64,000 nucleotides of DNA from Eshraghiella sp964441705 (lineage in GTDB: Bacteria; Bacillota; Clostridia; Lachnospirales; Lachnospiraceae), in NCBI GenBank assembly GCA_964441705.1, contig CAYTWF010000005.1, positions 8,008-72,007 on the forward strand, given 5' to 3'. The notes beneath the pieces were generated by a model. That model was not told the DNA's origin. It did no database searches and was given only the letters and a program-made list of their open reading frames with translations. The translations under genes and the position numbers were made by a program. Shown here one piece after another: positions 9,911 through 18,938 of the stretch (within the stretch, counting starts at the first letter, position 1; the number at the start of each line of letters is the position of its first letter).

Positions 9911-10453
9911 TGTGTAATCACGTTCAAAAAGCTGGTCACATACCTGATTTTTAAGAGCAGGCCACTCCATTTTCTCCAGAAGCTTCTGGACAATGAAGGC
10001 TCTGCTCTTTTGTGTGTATTTTGGCAGGTGGTTCTGGGCAAGGATATTCGACAGTTCTTTTTTCCACATCCAGGACAGTTGGTCCTTAGGCTTGCACTTA
10101 GGGTTATCTGTGGCGGCACGAAGCTCGTCAATAACAATGGCTCCACTATCTTCATATATACACAAAATTCCCCAGTATGGCGGAATGTGTTCACTGACAT
10201 GCTTACTGTGACGCATTCCAACAACAATATAATTACGGTCACAGAAACGGTCATAGCCCCTGACCTGCCCCTTAAGACGCTCATAGGTGTCGACACTGCT
10301 TTTTATCTCTATACCCACAATCGTATCGGGCATAAGCATAATCACGTCGGCTCTGGCTTTTCCCATTACTTTTTCTTCAAATATTCGTATTTTTCCAAAA
10401 CGGTCCTCCAGATAATCAAAAAGAGGCTCTCGTATATCTTTATCATATAACAT
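9884..10453 (-). CDS. PD-(D/E)XK-like nuclease domain protein
   Basis: 189 residues. I do not recognise a named family with certainty, but residues about 30-70 carry an acidic residue in R-A-D-V-I followed by G-I-E-I-K-S-S, then a Q-x-x-x-Y helix (Q-V-R-G-Y). This is the D...ExK...Q/Y pattern of PD-(D/E)XK nucleases such as the sce7726/MmcB-like group. The role could be DNA repair or a remnant of defence. It lies just upstream of nothing obvious on its strand, shares a divergent-to-tail arrangement with asparaginase (27-base overlap at the 3' ends) and follows the AraC-type gene after 3 bases, so it may be co-transcribed with that regulator. Confidence 0.6.
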   Translation of the reverse strand: MLYDKDIREPLFDYLEDRFGKIRIFEEKVMGKARADVIMLMPDTIVGIEIKSSVDTYERLKGQVRGYDRFCDRNYIVVGMRHSKHVSEHIPPYWGILCIYEDSGAIVIDELRAATDNPKCKPKDQLSWMWKKELSNILAQNHLPKYTQKSRAFIVQKLLEKMEWPALKNQVCDQLFERDYTLMEDEDVL

Positions 10454-10456
10454 AGG

Positions 10457-11356
10457 TTACTCCTGTGAACGTGAACGCTTGGCGCAAAACTGCCGCGGCG
10501 TCATATTGTGCTTGGCCTTAAAGGCTTTAATAAAGTGGCTGCAGTCAGCAAATCCGGTCTCCTGACTAATGTAGTTAAGGTCCTGATTGGTGCACAGGAG
10601 GAGGTCCTCAGCCTTAGACAGCCGCACGAATTCAATATATTTTTTACAGGATTGTCCATACAGCTCCCTGAAATTACGGGCAAAATAGGAATAGCTCATG
10701 CTGCACAGCTGGGCAAGGGCTTCTACCTTAAGCGGCTCATTGGAATGCTGGTCAATGTATTCGGTAATTGAATGGATGGAATTCTCGTTGGCAGGCAGGG
10801 ATAATGCCTTATCGGTGTCAAAGCCCTGGCTGCGCCATTGCCTTATAACATATGTCAGCAGTGTGTTAATGTGGGACTGAATAACAATCCTGTAGCCGTA
10901 ATTTTGATTGTTGTATTCAAAGATACATTCTTCAAAACACTTCAATATAAAGTCCGTATCAACAGAAGCTGATGGAAAATAGGAATTGCAGGTCTGCTCG
11001 GTTCTGGCAAGCCGGAATATGGAATTAAAATGTATTCCGGAGAAGGCCAAACCGCCCTGCGGGGTAGACGGTGCCAGCTGGCTTAGGTCAAATTTCAGAA
11101 CATAATATCTGGCGGTGCACTCAGAGGTGGCATATATTGCATGGACACTTTGAGGCAGAAACAGCACCATGTCATTTTCTTCCAGAATATAAGTGCTGTC
11201 ATCATCTTCTACCAGAATTGAGCCCTCTCTCATGAAAAGTATTTCAAAAAAATAATGCCAGTGGGGTCTGACCGGCAGTGGCAAAACCGCAGAATCATAT
11301 TCAAAACATTCATATGGAGAATTAAGTCTGTCGCTGTATTCAAAAAGATAATTCAT
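10457..11356 (-). CDS. AraC-family transcriptional regulator
   Basis: 299 residues: an N-terminal cupin-type sensing domain (about residues 10-150) and a C-terminal double helix-turn-helix of AraC type (about 195-295) ending with the typical T-P-R-Q-F block. It is divergent from the GH113 mannanase gene, so it is the natural candidate activator for that gene, probably responding to a manno-oligosaccharide or related sugar. The divergent region holds an inverted repeat that could be its site. Confidence 0.88.
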   Translation of the reverse strand: MNYLFEYSDRLNSPYECFEYDSAVLPLPVRPHWHYFFEILFMREGSILVEDDDSTYILEENDMVLFLPQSVHAIYATSECTARYYVLKFDLSQLAPSTPQGGLAFSGIHFNSIFRLARTEQTCNSYFPSASVDTDFILKCFEECIFEYNNQNYGYRIVIQSHINTLLTYVIRQWRSQGFDTDKALSLPANENSIHSITEYIDQHSNEPLKVEALAQLCSMSYSYFARNFRELYGQSCKKYIEFVRLSKAEDLLLCTNQDLNYISQETGFADCSHFIKAFKAKHNMTPRQFCAKRSRSQE

Positions 11357-11487
11357 GGCCGCTCCTTGCAGAAAAAATAGGTTTGTACAATTTTTGTGTA
11401 AGTTGATTATATCAGCATTAATGGATAAATGCTATATTTTCATTGATAAAACATCCTTACCTCTCAATAAAAAATAAGGAGTGTCCT
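11357..11487. promoter_or_regulatory. Divergent control region araC / GH113
   Basis: AT-rich 131 bases between two divergent genes. It contains the inverted repeat AGCATT-N8-AATGCT at 11414-11433 and the octamer TTTGTACA at 11382-11389 followed by a related TTTTGTGTA. The same octamer occurs inverted upstream of the gene at 12540. These could be regulator sites; no clear minus 35/minus 10 pair was fixed. The GH113 ribosome site AAGGAG lies near 11476. Confidence 0.4.
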
Positions 11488-12435
11488 ATGGAAACAAAAA
11501 AATATATATGTGGAATTACCTTTGCCCCATTTGCTAAGGAGGGCAGCTTTTCCGAGGAAAAAACCAGGGAAAGCCTTAGAATTATGAAGGAAACCACCAA
11601 TGCCAACAGCATTATCCTTGTTCCTAACGGACTTCAGGAGACTGCCCATTCAGAAGAGATTTGTTATACTTCTAAAGCTACAGTGGGCGATGACGAGCTT
11701 AAGGGCATGATTGCATATGCCCAGCAGCTTGGCTTGGATGTTATGCTTAAGCCAACCGTTAACTGCAAGGATGGAACCTGGAGAGCTTACATTAATTTTT
11801 TTGACGAAGATGTACCATGCGAGAAGAAATGGTATAAGTGGTTTGATTCTTATACCGACTTTCAGCTTCACTATGCTCGAATATCTCAGGAAATGGGCTG
11901 CACAATGCACATTGCAGGCTGTGAAATGGTAATGACTGAACGCCGTGAAAAGGAATGGCGCCAGCTTATTGGAGATATCAGAGGCGAATACAAAGGAAAA
12001 GTATCGTATAATACGGATAAATATCAGGAGCATAACGTAAAGTGGTGGGACTGCGTAGATGTTATATCCTCAAGCGGCTATTATCCAATTGATGATGTGG
12101 ATAATCAGCTGGATAGAATTGAAAAGGTGGTAAAAACATTTAATAAGCCTTTCTTTTTTGCAGAAGCAGGCTGCATGTCTGTGGCAGGCTCCAAGCTTGC
12201 GCCTAATGACTGGGAGGTCAGAGGAGCACTGGATATGGAGGGTCAGGCGGCATGGTATGACACTATGATGACTGCCTGCGAGAAAAGAGACTGGGTAGGC
12301 GGCTGGGCATTCTGGTCCTGGCTTGGTTCACTTTATCACGAGGCTATGGGAATCAAACGAGGAGACTATGATATATACGGAAAACCTGCGCAACAGGTAG
12401 TGCGCAGACATTTTGATATGCTCCAGTCTGATTAA
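11488..12435 (+). CDS. GH113 beta-mannanase, intracellular
   Basis: 315 residues from the ATG at 11488, which follows AAGGAGTGTCCT; the frame is open 15 codons further upstream but without a ribosome site. A TIM-barrel glycoside hydrolase of family GH113. The likely acid/base is Glu146 in G-C-E-M and the nucleophile Glu226 in F-A-E-A-G, with conserved aromatic residues late in the chain (G-W-A-F-W-S-W). GH113 enzymes cut beta-1,4-mannan chains, often releasing mannobiose from oligosaccharides. No signal peptide is seen, so it should act on imported oligosaccharides in the cytoplasm. It opens the mannan locus and is divergent from an AraC-type regulator. Confidence 0.85.
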   Translation: METKKYICGITFAPFAKEGSFSEEKTRESLRIMKETTNANSIILVPNGLQETAHSEEICYTSKATVGDDELKGMIAYAQQLGLDVMLKPTVNCKDGTWRAYINFFDEDVPCEKKWYKWFDSYTDFQLHYARISQEMGCTMHIAGCEMVMTERREKEWRQLIGDIRGEYKGKVSYNTDKYQEHNVKWWDCVDVISSSGYYPIDDVDNQLDRIEKVVKTFNKPFFFAEAGCMSVAGSKLAPNDWEVRGALDMEGQAAWYDTMMTACEKRDWVGGWAFWSWLGSLYHEAMGIKRGDYDIYGKPAQQVVRRHFDMLQSD

Positions 12436-12472
12436 AAAAGATTAAACAAAGTTAAAAAAGACTAAAAATAGG

Positions 12473-12502
12473 TGTACAAATCATATACAAAAGTGCTATA
12501 AT
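12473..12502 (+). promoter_or_regulatory. Putative promoter upstream of the membrane protein-lacI pair
   Basis: TATAAT at 12497-12502 is a perfect minus 10 box. The best upstream hexamer is TGTACA at 12473-12478 with an 18-base spacer. TGTACA is part of TGTACAAA, the inverse of the octamer seen upstream of GH113, so regulator binding may overlap the minus 35 region. Confidence 0.5.
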
Positions 12503-12539
12503 TATAGAAAGTAAAGGGTTAACGCAAAGGTAACAGTAT

Positions 12540-13280
12540 ATGAGAATATCAATTGACGATAAAGATGATGCTTCTAAACAGAAACCGGCAGACGGGGAAT
12601 ACGATTTTTATGACAGACCGGAACCTAAGTCGGAGAAAGAGAAGCTTAGTGGAATGACCGGCAGTGAGAAGAGAACATATTTTCTCAATTATTATGCCGG
12701 AAAGACAATGCTTATTGCTGTGGCGGCTGCGGTAATTATTTTTCTTATAGTTCATTTTACTACGAAGAAGGATACAGCCCTGAATGTTGTAGCAGTCAAT
12801 GCATTAAAGGATGACAATGGAAGTGATATTGATGGATATTTCCGGGATTTCCTTGAGGATAACGGAATTAATCCGGATAAGAATCAGATTCTGTGTCAAA
12901 GCTCTCTCTATATTAATGCAACATCCACAGACAGCATAGATAACACAATGCTTGATAATATTACAGCACTGTTTCTGGGCGGCAATGTAGATGTGTTCAT
13001 GGCAGATGAGGGCTTTTATGGAAGCATGGCGGGAACTGGCTTTATTGCAGATATATCCCAGTATCTTCCACAGGAGTGCCTTGAACAATATGCAGATGAC
13101 ATTGTATACAGCACTAATTACAACACTAACGAGAAATTTGCTTCAGGCATTGAGCTCCACAGGAATAAGTGGACCATAGAATATGGTCTGTATGACGAGG
13201 ATGTTGTGGTAGGTATAGCAGACTGCTCATCTGATAAGGAGCTGACAGCAGCATTAATTAAAGACATACTAGAATATTAA
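12540..13280 (+). CDS. Single-pass membrane protein of unknown function
   Basis: 246 residues, not recognised. The first 50 residues are highly charged and probably cytoplasmic. One transmembrane helix lies at about 58-77, followed by an extracytoplasmic domain of about 165 residues rich in Asp, Ile and Ala. There is no lipobox and no catalytic motif that I can name. The lacI-type gene starts 18 bases after its stop, so both are likely on one transcript inside the mannan locus; a link to sensing or transport is only inference. The ribosome site is weak (AAAGG, about 11 bases before the ATG). Confidence 0.6.
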   Translation: MRISIDDKDDASKQKPADGEYDFYDRPEPKSEKEKLSGMTGSEKRTYFLNYYAGKTMLIAVAAAVIIFLIVHFTTKKDTALNVVAVNALKDDNGSDIDGYFRDFLEDNGINPDKNQILCQSSLYINATSTDSIDNTMLDNITALFLGGNVDVFMADEGFYGSMAGTGFIADISQYLPQECLEQYADDIVYSTNYNTNEKFASGIELHRNKWTIEYGLYDEDVVVGIADCSSDKELTAALIKDILEY

Positions 13281-13298
13281 CAGAATCGGGGAAACACT

Positions 13299-14321
13299 AT
13301 GGGTAAAGCGGTCAAGCTTGCGGACATTGCGGCCATACTCAATGTAAGTACAGTAACAGTATCAAAGGCATTGTCCAATCAAAAAGGTGTAAGTGAAGAG
13401 ATGCGTGAGAAAATCAAGCAGCTCGCAGATGAGATGGGATATAAGACTCCATCAGCAGCGCAGAGAGAGAAGCCGGATAAGAGCTATAATATAGGAGTAC
13501 TTATACCAGAAGGCTTTTTGGATAAATACGGCTCCTTCTACTGGCAGATGTATCAGGAGGTGGCAACCAAGGCAGTATCCAAGGGCTGTTTTACACTTCT
13601 TGAGGTGGTAAGTGGCTATGATGAGGCTACTAATAACCTGCCGAAGCTGATACAGGAGCGCAAGACAGATGGAATAATAATTATTGGTAAGATGAGAGAT
13701 GCATATCTTCAGAAGCTTAAGGATGATGCAGACCTCCCAACGATATATCTTGATTTCTGCTATGGTAAGACAGGCTGTGACGCAGTGCTGTCTAACAGCT
13801 ATAATGGCACTAATCTTTTGACCAATTACCTTTTTGAACAGGGACATACAAGAATAGCATATGTAGGAACACTGCTGGCAACAGAAAGTATTACGGACAG
13901 ATATTTTGGTTACATGAAATCTCTCCTCGAGCATGGACAGCAGCATGTAAGACCTGACTGGGTAATTAAAGACAGAAGCATTGAGACAGGAATAATGTAT
14001 GATGAGACAGCCATGGAGCTGCCGGAGGATATGCCAACCGCCTTTGTATGCAACAGCGACCTGACAGCCAGTGTCCTTGTTAAAGCATTGAGACGTAATG
14101 GATATAGAGTGCCGGAGGATATATCGGTGGTAGGCTTTGACAATTACCTGTATCCCGGACTTTGTGATATTGGAATAACTACCTATGAGGTAGATATTAA
14201 GGAGATGGCAAGACGTGCCGTTCATAATCTGCTTAAGAAAATAGCTAATCCTAAGCTTGTACTTGGTGTTGCTACTATTGAGGGACACCTGGTGTATAAG
14301 GATAGTGTAAAGCATATATAG
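13299..14321 (+). CDS. LacI-family transcriptional regulator
   Basis: 340 residues. The N-terminal helix-turn-helix (V-K-L-A-D-I-A-A-I-L-N-V-S-T-V-T-V-S-K-A-L) is typical of LacI, followed by a hinge and a periplasmic-binding-protein-like sugar domain from about residue 65. It is placed directly before the transporter and phosphorylase operon, so it probably represses the mannan genes until an imported manno-oligosaccharide or mannose phosphate binds. Its operator could not be fixed by eye. The last 47 bases overlap the 3' end of the convergent AraC-type gene. Confidence 0.92.
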   Translation: MGKAVKLADIAAILNVSTVTVSKALSNQKGVSEEMREKIKQLADEMGYKTPSAAQREKPDKSYNIGVLIPEGFLDKYGSFYWQMYQEVATKAVSKGCFTLLEVVSGYDEATNNLPKLIQERKTDGIIIIGKMRDAYLQKLKDDADLPTIYLDFCYGKTGCDAVLSNSYNGTNLLTNYLFEQGHTRIAYVGTLLATESITDRYFGYMKSLLEHGQQHVRPDWVIKDRSIETGIMYDETAMELPEDMPTAFVCNSDLTASVLVKALRRNGYRVPEDISVVGFDNYLYPGLCDIGITTYEVDIKEMARRAVHNLLKKIANPKLVLGVATIEGHLVYKDSVKHI

Positions 14322-15213
14322 AACCCGGAGCTGCCTGGCGGAATACCAGCGGGGTGGCTCCGGTATTTTTTTTGAAAAGATTAATAAAGTGGTTAGTGTT
14401 GTCTATCCCTACCTTGGAGCCTACCTCATGTACCGGAAGGTCCGAGTTGAGAAGCAGGTCCTTGGCAACATCAATGCGTCTGTTGTTAAGATACTGAAGC
14501 GGCGTCAGCTCATAATACTGCGAAAATTCACGGCACAGTCTGTATTTACTTACTCCCAGCAGCTCCTCAAGCTCACCAAGGGTATAGGTCTGAAAATATG
14601 ATTCGTCAAACAGCTTTTTCATATTTACAAGATAATCCGGTATCTTTTTCTCATGAGTAGTCTTAAGAACTTCTGCCATGGATATTTCACTTAGGATATC
14701 TGTAAGCCACTTAACTGCTGCGATTCTTTTGTATTTCTGGTCAAAGGGTTTGCATTTGAACAGCCTTTCAAAATAATCATATATGCAGGAGGAAGAGCTT
14801 GAAGCATAAACATTGCTTCCATTACAGTGAAATGCATTATAATAAGAAGAAACGGCGGGGCCTGATATAACCACAATATAGTAACTGAATGCAGAGGATA
14901 TTGCATTAATTCGGAAATCCTCCATGCAGTTCATGAAAAATACTGAGTCTGAGCCAAGCTCCACGGTATCATTGCCAATGGTGTAGCTGCCGTGACCACT
15001 TGTAACATATAATAGAAGAAAGTATGGAAAATTCTCCGGCTTCCAGGATATTGATGAGGAAATGGTGCATCTTCCGGCTGAAAGAATATTCATAAAGCCG
15101 TTGGTGAAGGTATCGGCAGACACAATGTCTCCAATAACATTTTCAGGGGTACTGGAGAGACTTGTATGAAAGCTTTTCTTAATAGATAATAAAAACTCTT
15201 CTTCAGTATTCAT
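14275..15213 (-). CDS. AraC-family transcriptional regulator
   Basis: 312 residues: an N-terminal cupin-like arm domain and a C-terminal AraC helix-turn-helix pair (about 200-295) ending in G-A-T-P-L-V-F-R. A tail of about 18 residues after the domain is encoded across the lacI terminator and the lacI stop, and overlaps lacI by 47 bases. The gene is divergent from the substrate-binding protein gene, so it is a likely activator of the transporter operon. With the LacI protein this gives dual control. Confidence 0.88.
   Translation of the reverse strand: MNTEEEFLLSIKKSFHTSLSSTPENVIGDIVSADTFTNGFMNILSAGRCTISSSISWKPENFPYFLLLYVTSGHGSYTIGNDTVELGSDSVFFMNCMEDFRINAISSAFSYYIVVISGPAVSSYYNAFHCNGSNVYASSSSSCIYDYFERLFKCKPFDQKYKRIAAVKWLTDILSEISMAEVLKTTHEKKIPDYLVNMKKLFDESYFQTYTLGELEELLGVSKYRLCREFSQYYELTPLQYLNNRRIDVAKDLLLNSDLPVHEVGSKVGIDNTNHFINLFKKNTGATPLVFRQAAPGSIYALHYPYTPGVPQ
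14325..14373 (+). terminator. lacI terminator inside the convergent araC gene
   Basis: A 7-bp GC-rich stem (CCGGAGC at 14325-14331 with GCTCCGG at 14357-14363) followed by TATTTTTTTT. It starts 3 bases after the lacI stop. It lies fully within the last codons of the convergent AraC-type gene, so the DNA encodes both a terminator and protein. Confidence 0.7.
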
Positions 15214-15527
15214 TATTATGTATCCTTTCAGACTAAATTAATTAACTTATAATGCTATTATATGCGGTAAAATAGCGTTTCGCAAGCCTTTAAATAAAAT
15301 AATCAGGCTAAAAAAGGCTAATTAATTTAGCTAGAACAAATATAAATGAAAAATCTATAGACAAAATGCATAAAATATATAAAATAAAACTGGTAAAACT
15401 AAATAAAATCACGATAAAAACAAGAAATAGTGATTAATAACAATAATAAGTGATGATTAAATTAATAAAAGCAATATAATTAAATTAAGTTACAAAGAGA
15501 GGTAACCAAAAAGGAGGATGTTTTATT
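15214..15527. promoter_or_regulatory. Divergent control region of the mannan transporter operon
   Basis: A 314-base gene-free, very AT-rich region between the AraC-type gene and the substrate-binding protein gene. A weak promoter may be TAGACA (15358-15363) with TAAAAT (15380-15385), which would leave a leader of about 140 bases. A small inverted repeat GTTAC-N8-GTAAC spans 15489-15506, just before the AAGGAGG ribosome site at 15511-15517. Regulator sites for LacI and AraC are expected here but no convincing operator was found. Confidence 0.4.
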
Positions 15528-16934
15528 ATGAAACTTAAAAAAGTTTTAACACTTGGACTGGTTTCAGCACTTGCAGTTGCAACAGTAGCAGGTTGTAGCA
15601 AGGCTTCCAGTACAGACAAGGGTTCATCATCAGGAACTGATGAGAGCAAAACTACACAGGAGGGCTTAATCTCATATACAGACCTTAAGCTTGGGGAAGA
15701 TTGCACAGACCTTAAAGCAACAATCACAATGTTCAACCACAGAACAGATATGGATTCAGATGATTACGGCGGAACTTCATGGAATGAGTACCTTGCTGAA
15801 TTCAACAAGATGTATCCTAATATCGAAGTTAAGATTACAACAGATACTAATTATGCTGAAGACGCATTAACACATCTTCAGTCAGGTGATTATGAGACAA
15901 TCACAATGATTCCTGCAGTAGACAAGGCTGACCTTGATGATTACTATATTTCATATGGTGATTACGATACAATGTCTAAGCAGATTAATTACGCTAAGGC
16001 ATGGATGTATGACAACCAGGTATATGGTGTTGCATCAACAGCAACAACACAGGGAATTGTATATAACAAGAAGGTATTTGAAGAGGCTGGAATTACAGAC
16101 ATTCCTACAACACCAGACGAATTCATCGCAGCTCTTAAGGCTATAAGCGAGAAGACAGATGCAATTCCACTTTATACTAACTACGCAGCAGGCTGGACAA
16201 TGGGTGCATGGGATGCATACCTTGGAGTAGTATCAACTGGCGATGTTAAGTATATGAATCAGGAACTTGTACATACAAAGGATCCATTCCAGGATTACGG
16301 CGATGGAACACATCCATATTCAGTATATAAGATTCTCTATGATGCAGTTGCTGACGGACTTATTGAGGACGACTATTCAACAACTGACTGGGAAGGCTGC
16401 AAGGCTATGATTAACAACGGAGAAATCGGTTGTATGGTACTTGGCTCATGGGCTTACCCACAGATGGAAGCTGGCGGAGATAATGCAGCAGATATCGGAT
16501 ATATGCCATTCCCTATCTCAATTGATGGCAAGCAGTATACAGTAGCCGGAGCAGATTACAGCTATGGTATTAACAAGAATGCTTCTGAGGATGAGCAGCA
16601 GGCAGCATTAGTATTCGTAAAATGGATGACTGAGAAATCAGGCTTCTCATACAACGAAGATGGACTTCCTGTATCAACTTCTACAACAGATACAAAGCTT
16701 GCATTTGATGGTGTAACATTCCTTGAGGATGAGGCAGCACTTGAAGGCGAAGAGGATTTCTTAAACAAGATGAATTCTGAGTCAGAGCTTAACATCAATA
16801 ACGGTGGTAATGATAAGATTCAGAAGATTATAGAGCACGCTTCTAATGGAGACATGACATTTGATGAGATTATGGCAGAATGGAACCAGGCTTGGTCAGA
16901 TGCACAGAGCACTTTAGGAATCGAAGTAAAATAA
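15528..16934 (+). CDS. Sugar ABC transporter substrate-binding lipoprotein
   Basis: 468 residues. A short signal sequence ends in V-A-G-C, a lipobox, so the protein is anchored to the outer face of the membrane. The rest is a family-1 extracellular solute-binding domain. As the first gene of the transporter operon in a mannan locus, it probably binds beta-manno-oligosaccharides, as the manno-oligosaccharide binding protein of Roseburia does. Codon use is strongly biased (many GCA, ACA, TCA), in line with high expression. A hairpin follows the stop and may reduce read-through to the permease genes. Confidence 0.92.
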   Translation: MKLKKVLTLGLVSALAVATVAGCSKASSTDKGSSSGTDESKTTQEGLISYTDLKLGEDCTDLKATITMFNHRTDMDSDDYGGTSWNEYLAEFNKMYPNIEVKITTDTNYAEDALTHLQSGDYETITMIPAVDKADLDDYYISYGDYDTMSKQINYAKAWMYDNQVYGVASTATTQGIVYNKKVFEEAGITDIPTTPDEFIAALKAISEKTDAIPLYTNYAAGWTMGAWDAYLGVVSTGDVKYMNQELVHTKDPFQDYGDGTHPYSVYKILYDAVADGLIEDDYSTTDWEGCKAMINNGEIGCMVLGSWAYPQMEAGGDNAADIGYMPFPISIDGKQYTVAGADYSYGINKNASEDEQQAALVFVKWMTEKSGFSYNEDGLPVSTSTTDTKLAFDGVTFLEDEAALEGEEDFLNKMNSESELNINNGGNDKIQKIIEHASNGDMTFDEIMAEWNQAWSDAQSTLGIEVK

Positions 16935-16947
16935 TAGAATCCTGATC

Positions 16948-16980
16948 TTTGGGCCAGGGAAAAATCCCTGGCTCAAATTT
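16948..16980 (+). terminator. Intra-operon hairpin after the binding-protein gene
   Basis: A 13-bp stem, core GCCAGGGA/TCCCTGGC, with an AAAA loop, followed by only four Ts. This is likely a partial terminator or RNA-stabilising hairpin that makes the binding protein more abundant than the permeases. Confidence 0.65.
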
Positions 16981-17011
16981 TCAAAAGAAATAAGCGTGGA
17001 GGAAGTGCGAT

Positions 17012-18043
17012 ATGGAAGAAAGAGCTGTAAAGGTGGCAAAGACTAAGACGCCATTTAGTATGAAAAAATGGATTAAAAGCAGAAAAGGGCAGCAGACATT
17101 CATCTGCATCGGATTTATGATAATTCCTTTGTTCATGCTTGGTCTTTTTACTTATTTCCCATTCGGAGAAATGGTGAAATTCAGTTTTTATAAAATGAAA
17201 TACCTTACCCCGGTAGCAGATAGAGAATTTGTGGGGTTTCAGAATTACCTTGATGTATTCAAGCGTGATGACTGCTTTGGAGCATTAAAGCTGAGCCTGT
17301 ATTATATGGCAGGTGCAATTATTCAGCTTGTATTGGCTCTGTATCTTGCAACAATATTAAGTTTTAAGGTTAAAGCCAGTGGTTTATTTAAAGGCTTTAT
17401 GTTTTTCCCATACATGATTAATGGTATAGCAATCGGATTTATATTCAAATTCTTCTACACAAGAGGATTTGTATTTGATACTGTTTTACAGTGGTGCGGA
17501 TTTAATCTTGATAATCTGCCTTACTGGTTAAAAGACCAGAGCATCAATAACTGGTCACTTGTTGGAACGTCTGTATGGCGTTATTTTGGACAGAACATGG
17601 TACTCTTTATTGGAGCCATAATGTCAGTTGACACAGAATTATATGAAGCAGCTGAGCTTGATGGAGCTAACCAGTTCCAGCAGTTTAAGCATATTATTTT
17701 ACCTAGTATTAAAACAATTGTAACATTGAACGTTATTCTCTCAATTACAGGTTCCCTCAGTGCATTTGAGCAGCCATTCGTTATCACAAGTGGTGCCAAT
17801 GGAACCGGAACATATTTTGTAATCATGAACAGAATTGCACATACAAGCCAGAAGGTTGGACTCGCCTCTGCAATGGCTGTTGTATTATTGTTAATTATTT
17901 TCATATGTACGATATTACAGAAGCTGTTCTTCAAGTATATATTCAGAGATGCGGAATCGGAGGACGAATCATTTAAGTCTAAAAAGGCCAAGATGAAAGC
18001 CGCCAAAGCAGCATCAAGACTTGAAGCAAAGGGGGTAAGATAA
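17012..18043 (+). CDS. Sugar ABC transporter permease (MalF type)
   Basis: 343 residues with about six membrane helices and the inner-membrane permease EAA motif (E-A-A-E-L-D-G-A) in the loop near residues 211-218, which contacts the ATPase. It pairs with the next gene. No ATPase gene is present in the locus, so a shared MsmK-type ATPase encoded elsewhere is expected, as usual for oligosaccharide importers in Firmicutes. Ribosome site GGAGGAAG. Confidence 0.93.
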   Translation: MEERAVKVAKTKTPFSMKKWIKSRKGQQTFICIGFMIIPLFMLGLFTYFPFGEMVKFSFYKMKYLTPVADREFVGFQNYLDVFKRDDCFGALKLSLYYMAGAIIQLVLALYLATILSFKVKASGLFKGFMFFPYMINGIAIGFIFKFFYTRGFVFDTVLQWCGFNLDNLPYWLKDQSINNWSLVGTSVWRYFGQNMVLFIGAIMSVDTELYEAAELDGANQFQQFKHIILPSIKTIVTLNVILSITGSLSAFEQPFVITSGANGTGTYFVIMNRIAHTSQKVGLASAMAVVLLLIIFICTILQKLFFKYIFRDAESEDESFKSKKAKMKAAKAASRLEAKGVR

Positions 18044-18044
18044 C

Positions 18045-18914
18045 ATGGCAAAGGTTAAAACAAAGCATAGAAGAAAGCACTACACATTTGGTGCGATTGT
18101 ATGGATTATTATTAAGTATCTTTCACTTGTTTTCTTCTCAATCTGTGCAGTATTACCGGTAGTATCCTGCGTAATTACAGCATTTAAGACAACAGAGGAA
18201 TACAATTCTACAAGTGTTATGACATTGCCAGACAGCTGGCTGAATTTCAGCAACTTTGTAGATGCATTTAAAAAAGCCAGTATGGGACACGCGTTTTTAA
18301 ACTCTGTAATTATAATGGTTGTTGTGCTTCTGGTATCAGTAATTCTCGGTACCCAGCTTGCATATGCACTTAACCGTTTTAAGTTCCCAGGTAATGGCCT
18401 TATCCGTAATCTGTACCTGTTTGCATCACTTCTGCCGGCAGTTGCAATGCAGGTTACTGTATATAACATAATGACAGGTCTTGGTTTCGTTAACCACCTT
18501 TATGGATACATCATTATGATGTGTGGAACTGATGTTATTTCAATCTACATATTTATACAGTTTATGGAAAATATACCGGTATCGCTGGATGAATCAGCTA
18601 TTATTGATGGCGCCTCCTACTGGACAATTTATTGGAAGATAATGCTTCCACTTCTGAAACCGGCAATTGTTACATCCTGTATTCTCAAGGGTGTTGGCGT
18701 ATATAACGAATATTACTGTGCTAATCTTTATTTACAGAAAAAAGAGCTGCATACAATGGCAACCTCCCTGTATACCTTCGTAGGCCCTATGGGAAGCCAG
18801 TACAACCTTATCTGCGCAGGTGTTATTATTTCTCTCCTGCCGGCACTAATTGTATTCATACTTTGTCAGAAGCAGATATACAGTGGAATTGCAGCCGGAG
18901 CAGTTAAAGGCTAA
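18045..18914 (+). CDS. Sugar ABC transporter permease (MalG type)
   Basis: 289 residues with about six membrane helices and an EAA-like loop (D-E-S-A-I-I-D-G-A-S) near residues 180-190. The ATG follows the stop of the first permease after one base, so the two are translationally coupled. It forms the second half of the import channel for manno-oligosaccharides. Confidence 0.93.
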   Translation: MAKVKTKHRRKHYTFGAIVWIIIKYLSLVFFSICAVLPVVSCVITAFKTTEEYNSTSVMTLPDSWLNFSNFVDAFKKASMGHAFLNSVIIMVVVLLVSVILGTQLAYALNRFKFPGNGLIRNLYLFASLLPAVAMQVTVYNIMTGLGFVNHLYGYIIMMCGTDVISIYIFIQFMENIPVSLDESAIIDGASYWTIYWKIMLPLLKPAIVTSCILKGVGVYNEYYCANLYLQKKELHTMATSLYTFVGPMGSQYNLICAGVIISLLPALIVFILCQKQIYSGIAAGAVKG

Positions 18915-18938
18915 ATATAGAAAAAGAGGATGATAATT

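Noticed and set aside
13452..14315. 287-codon open frame on the minus strand over lacI
   Set aside because: Antisense shadow of an intact LacI-family gene.
16948..16980. Full terminator that separates the binding protein from its permeases
   Set aside because: Only four Ts follow the stem and no new promoter is apparent before the permease, so partial termination is more likely.
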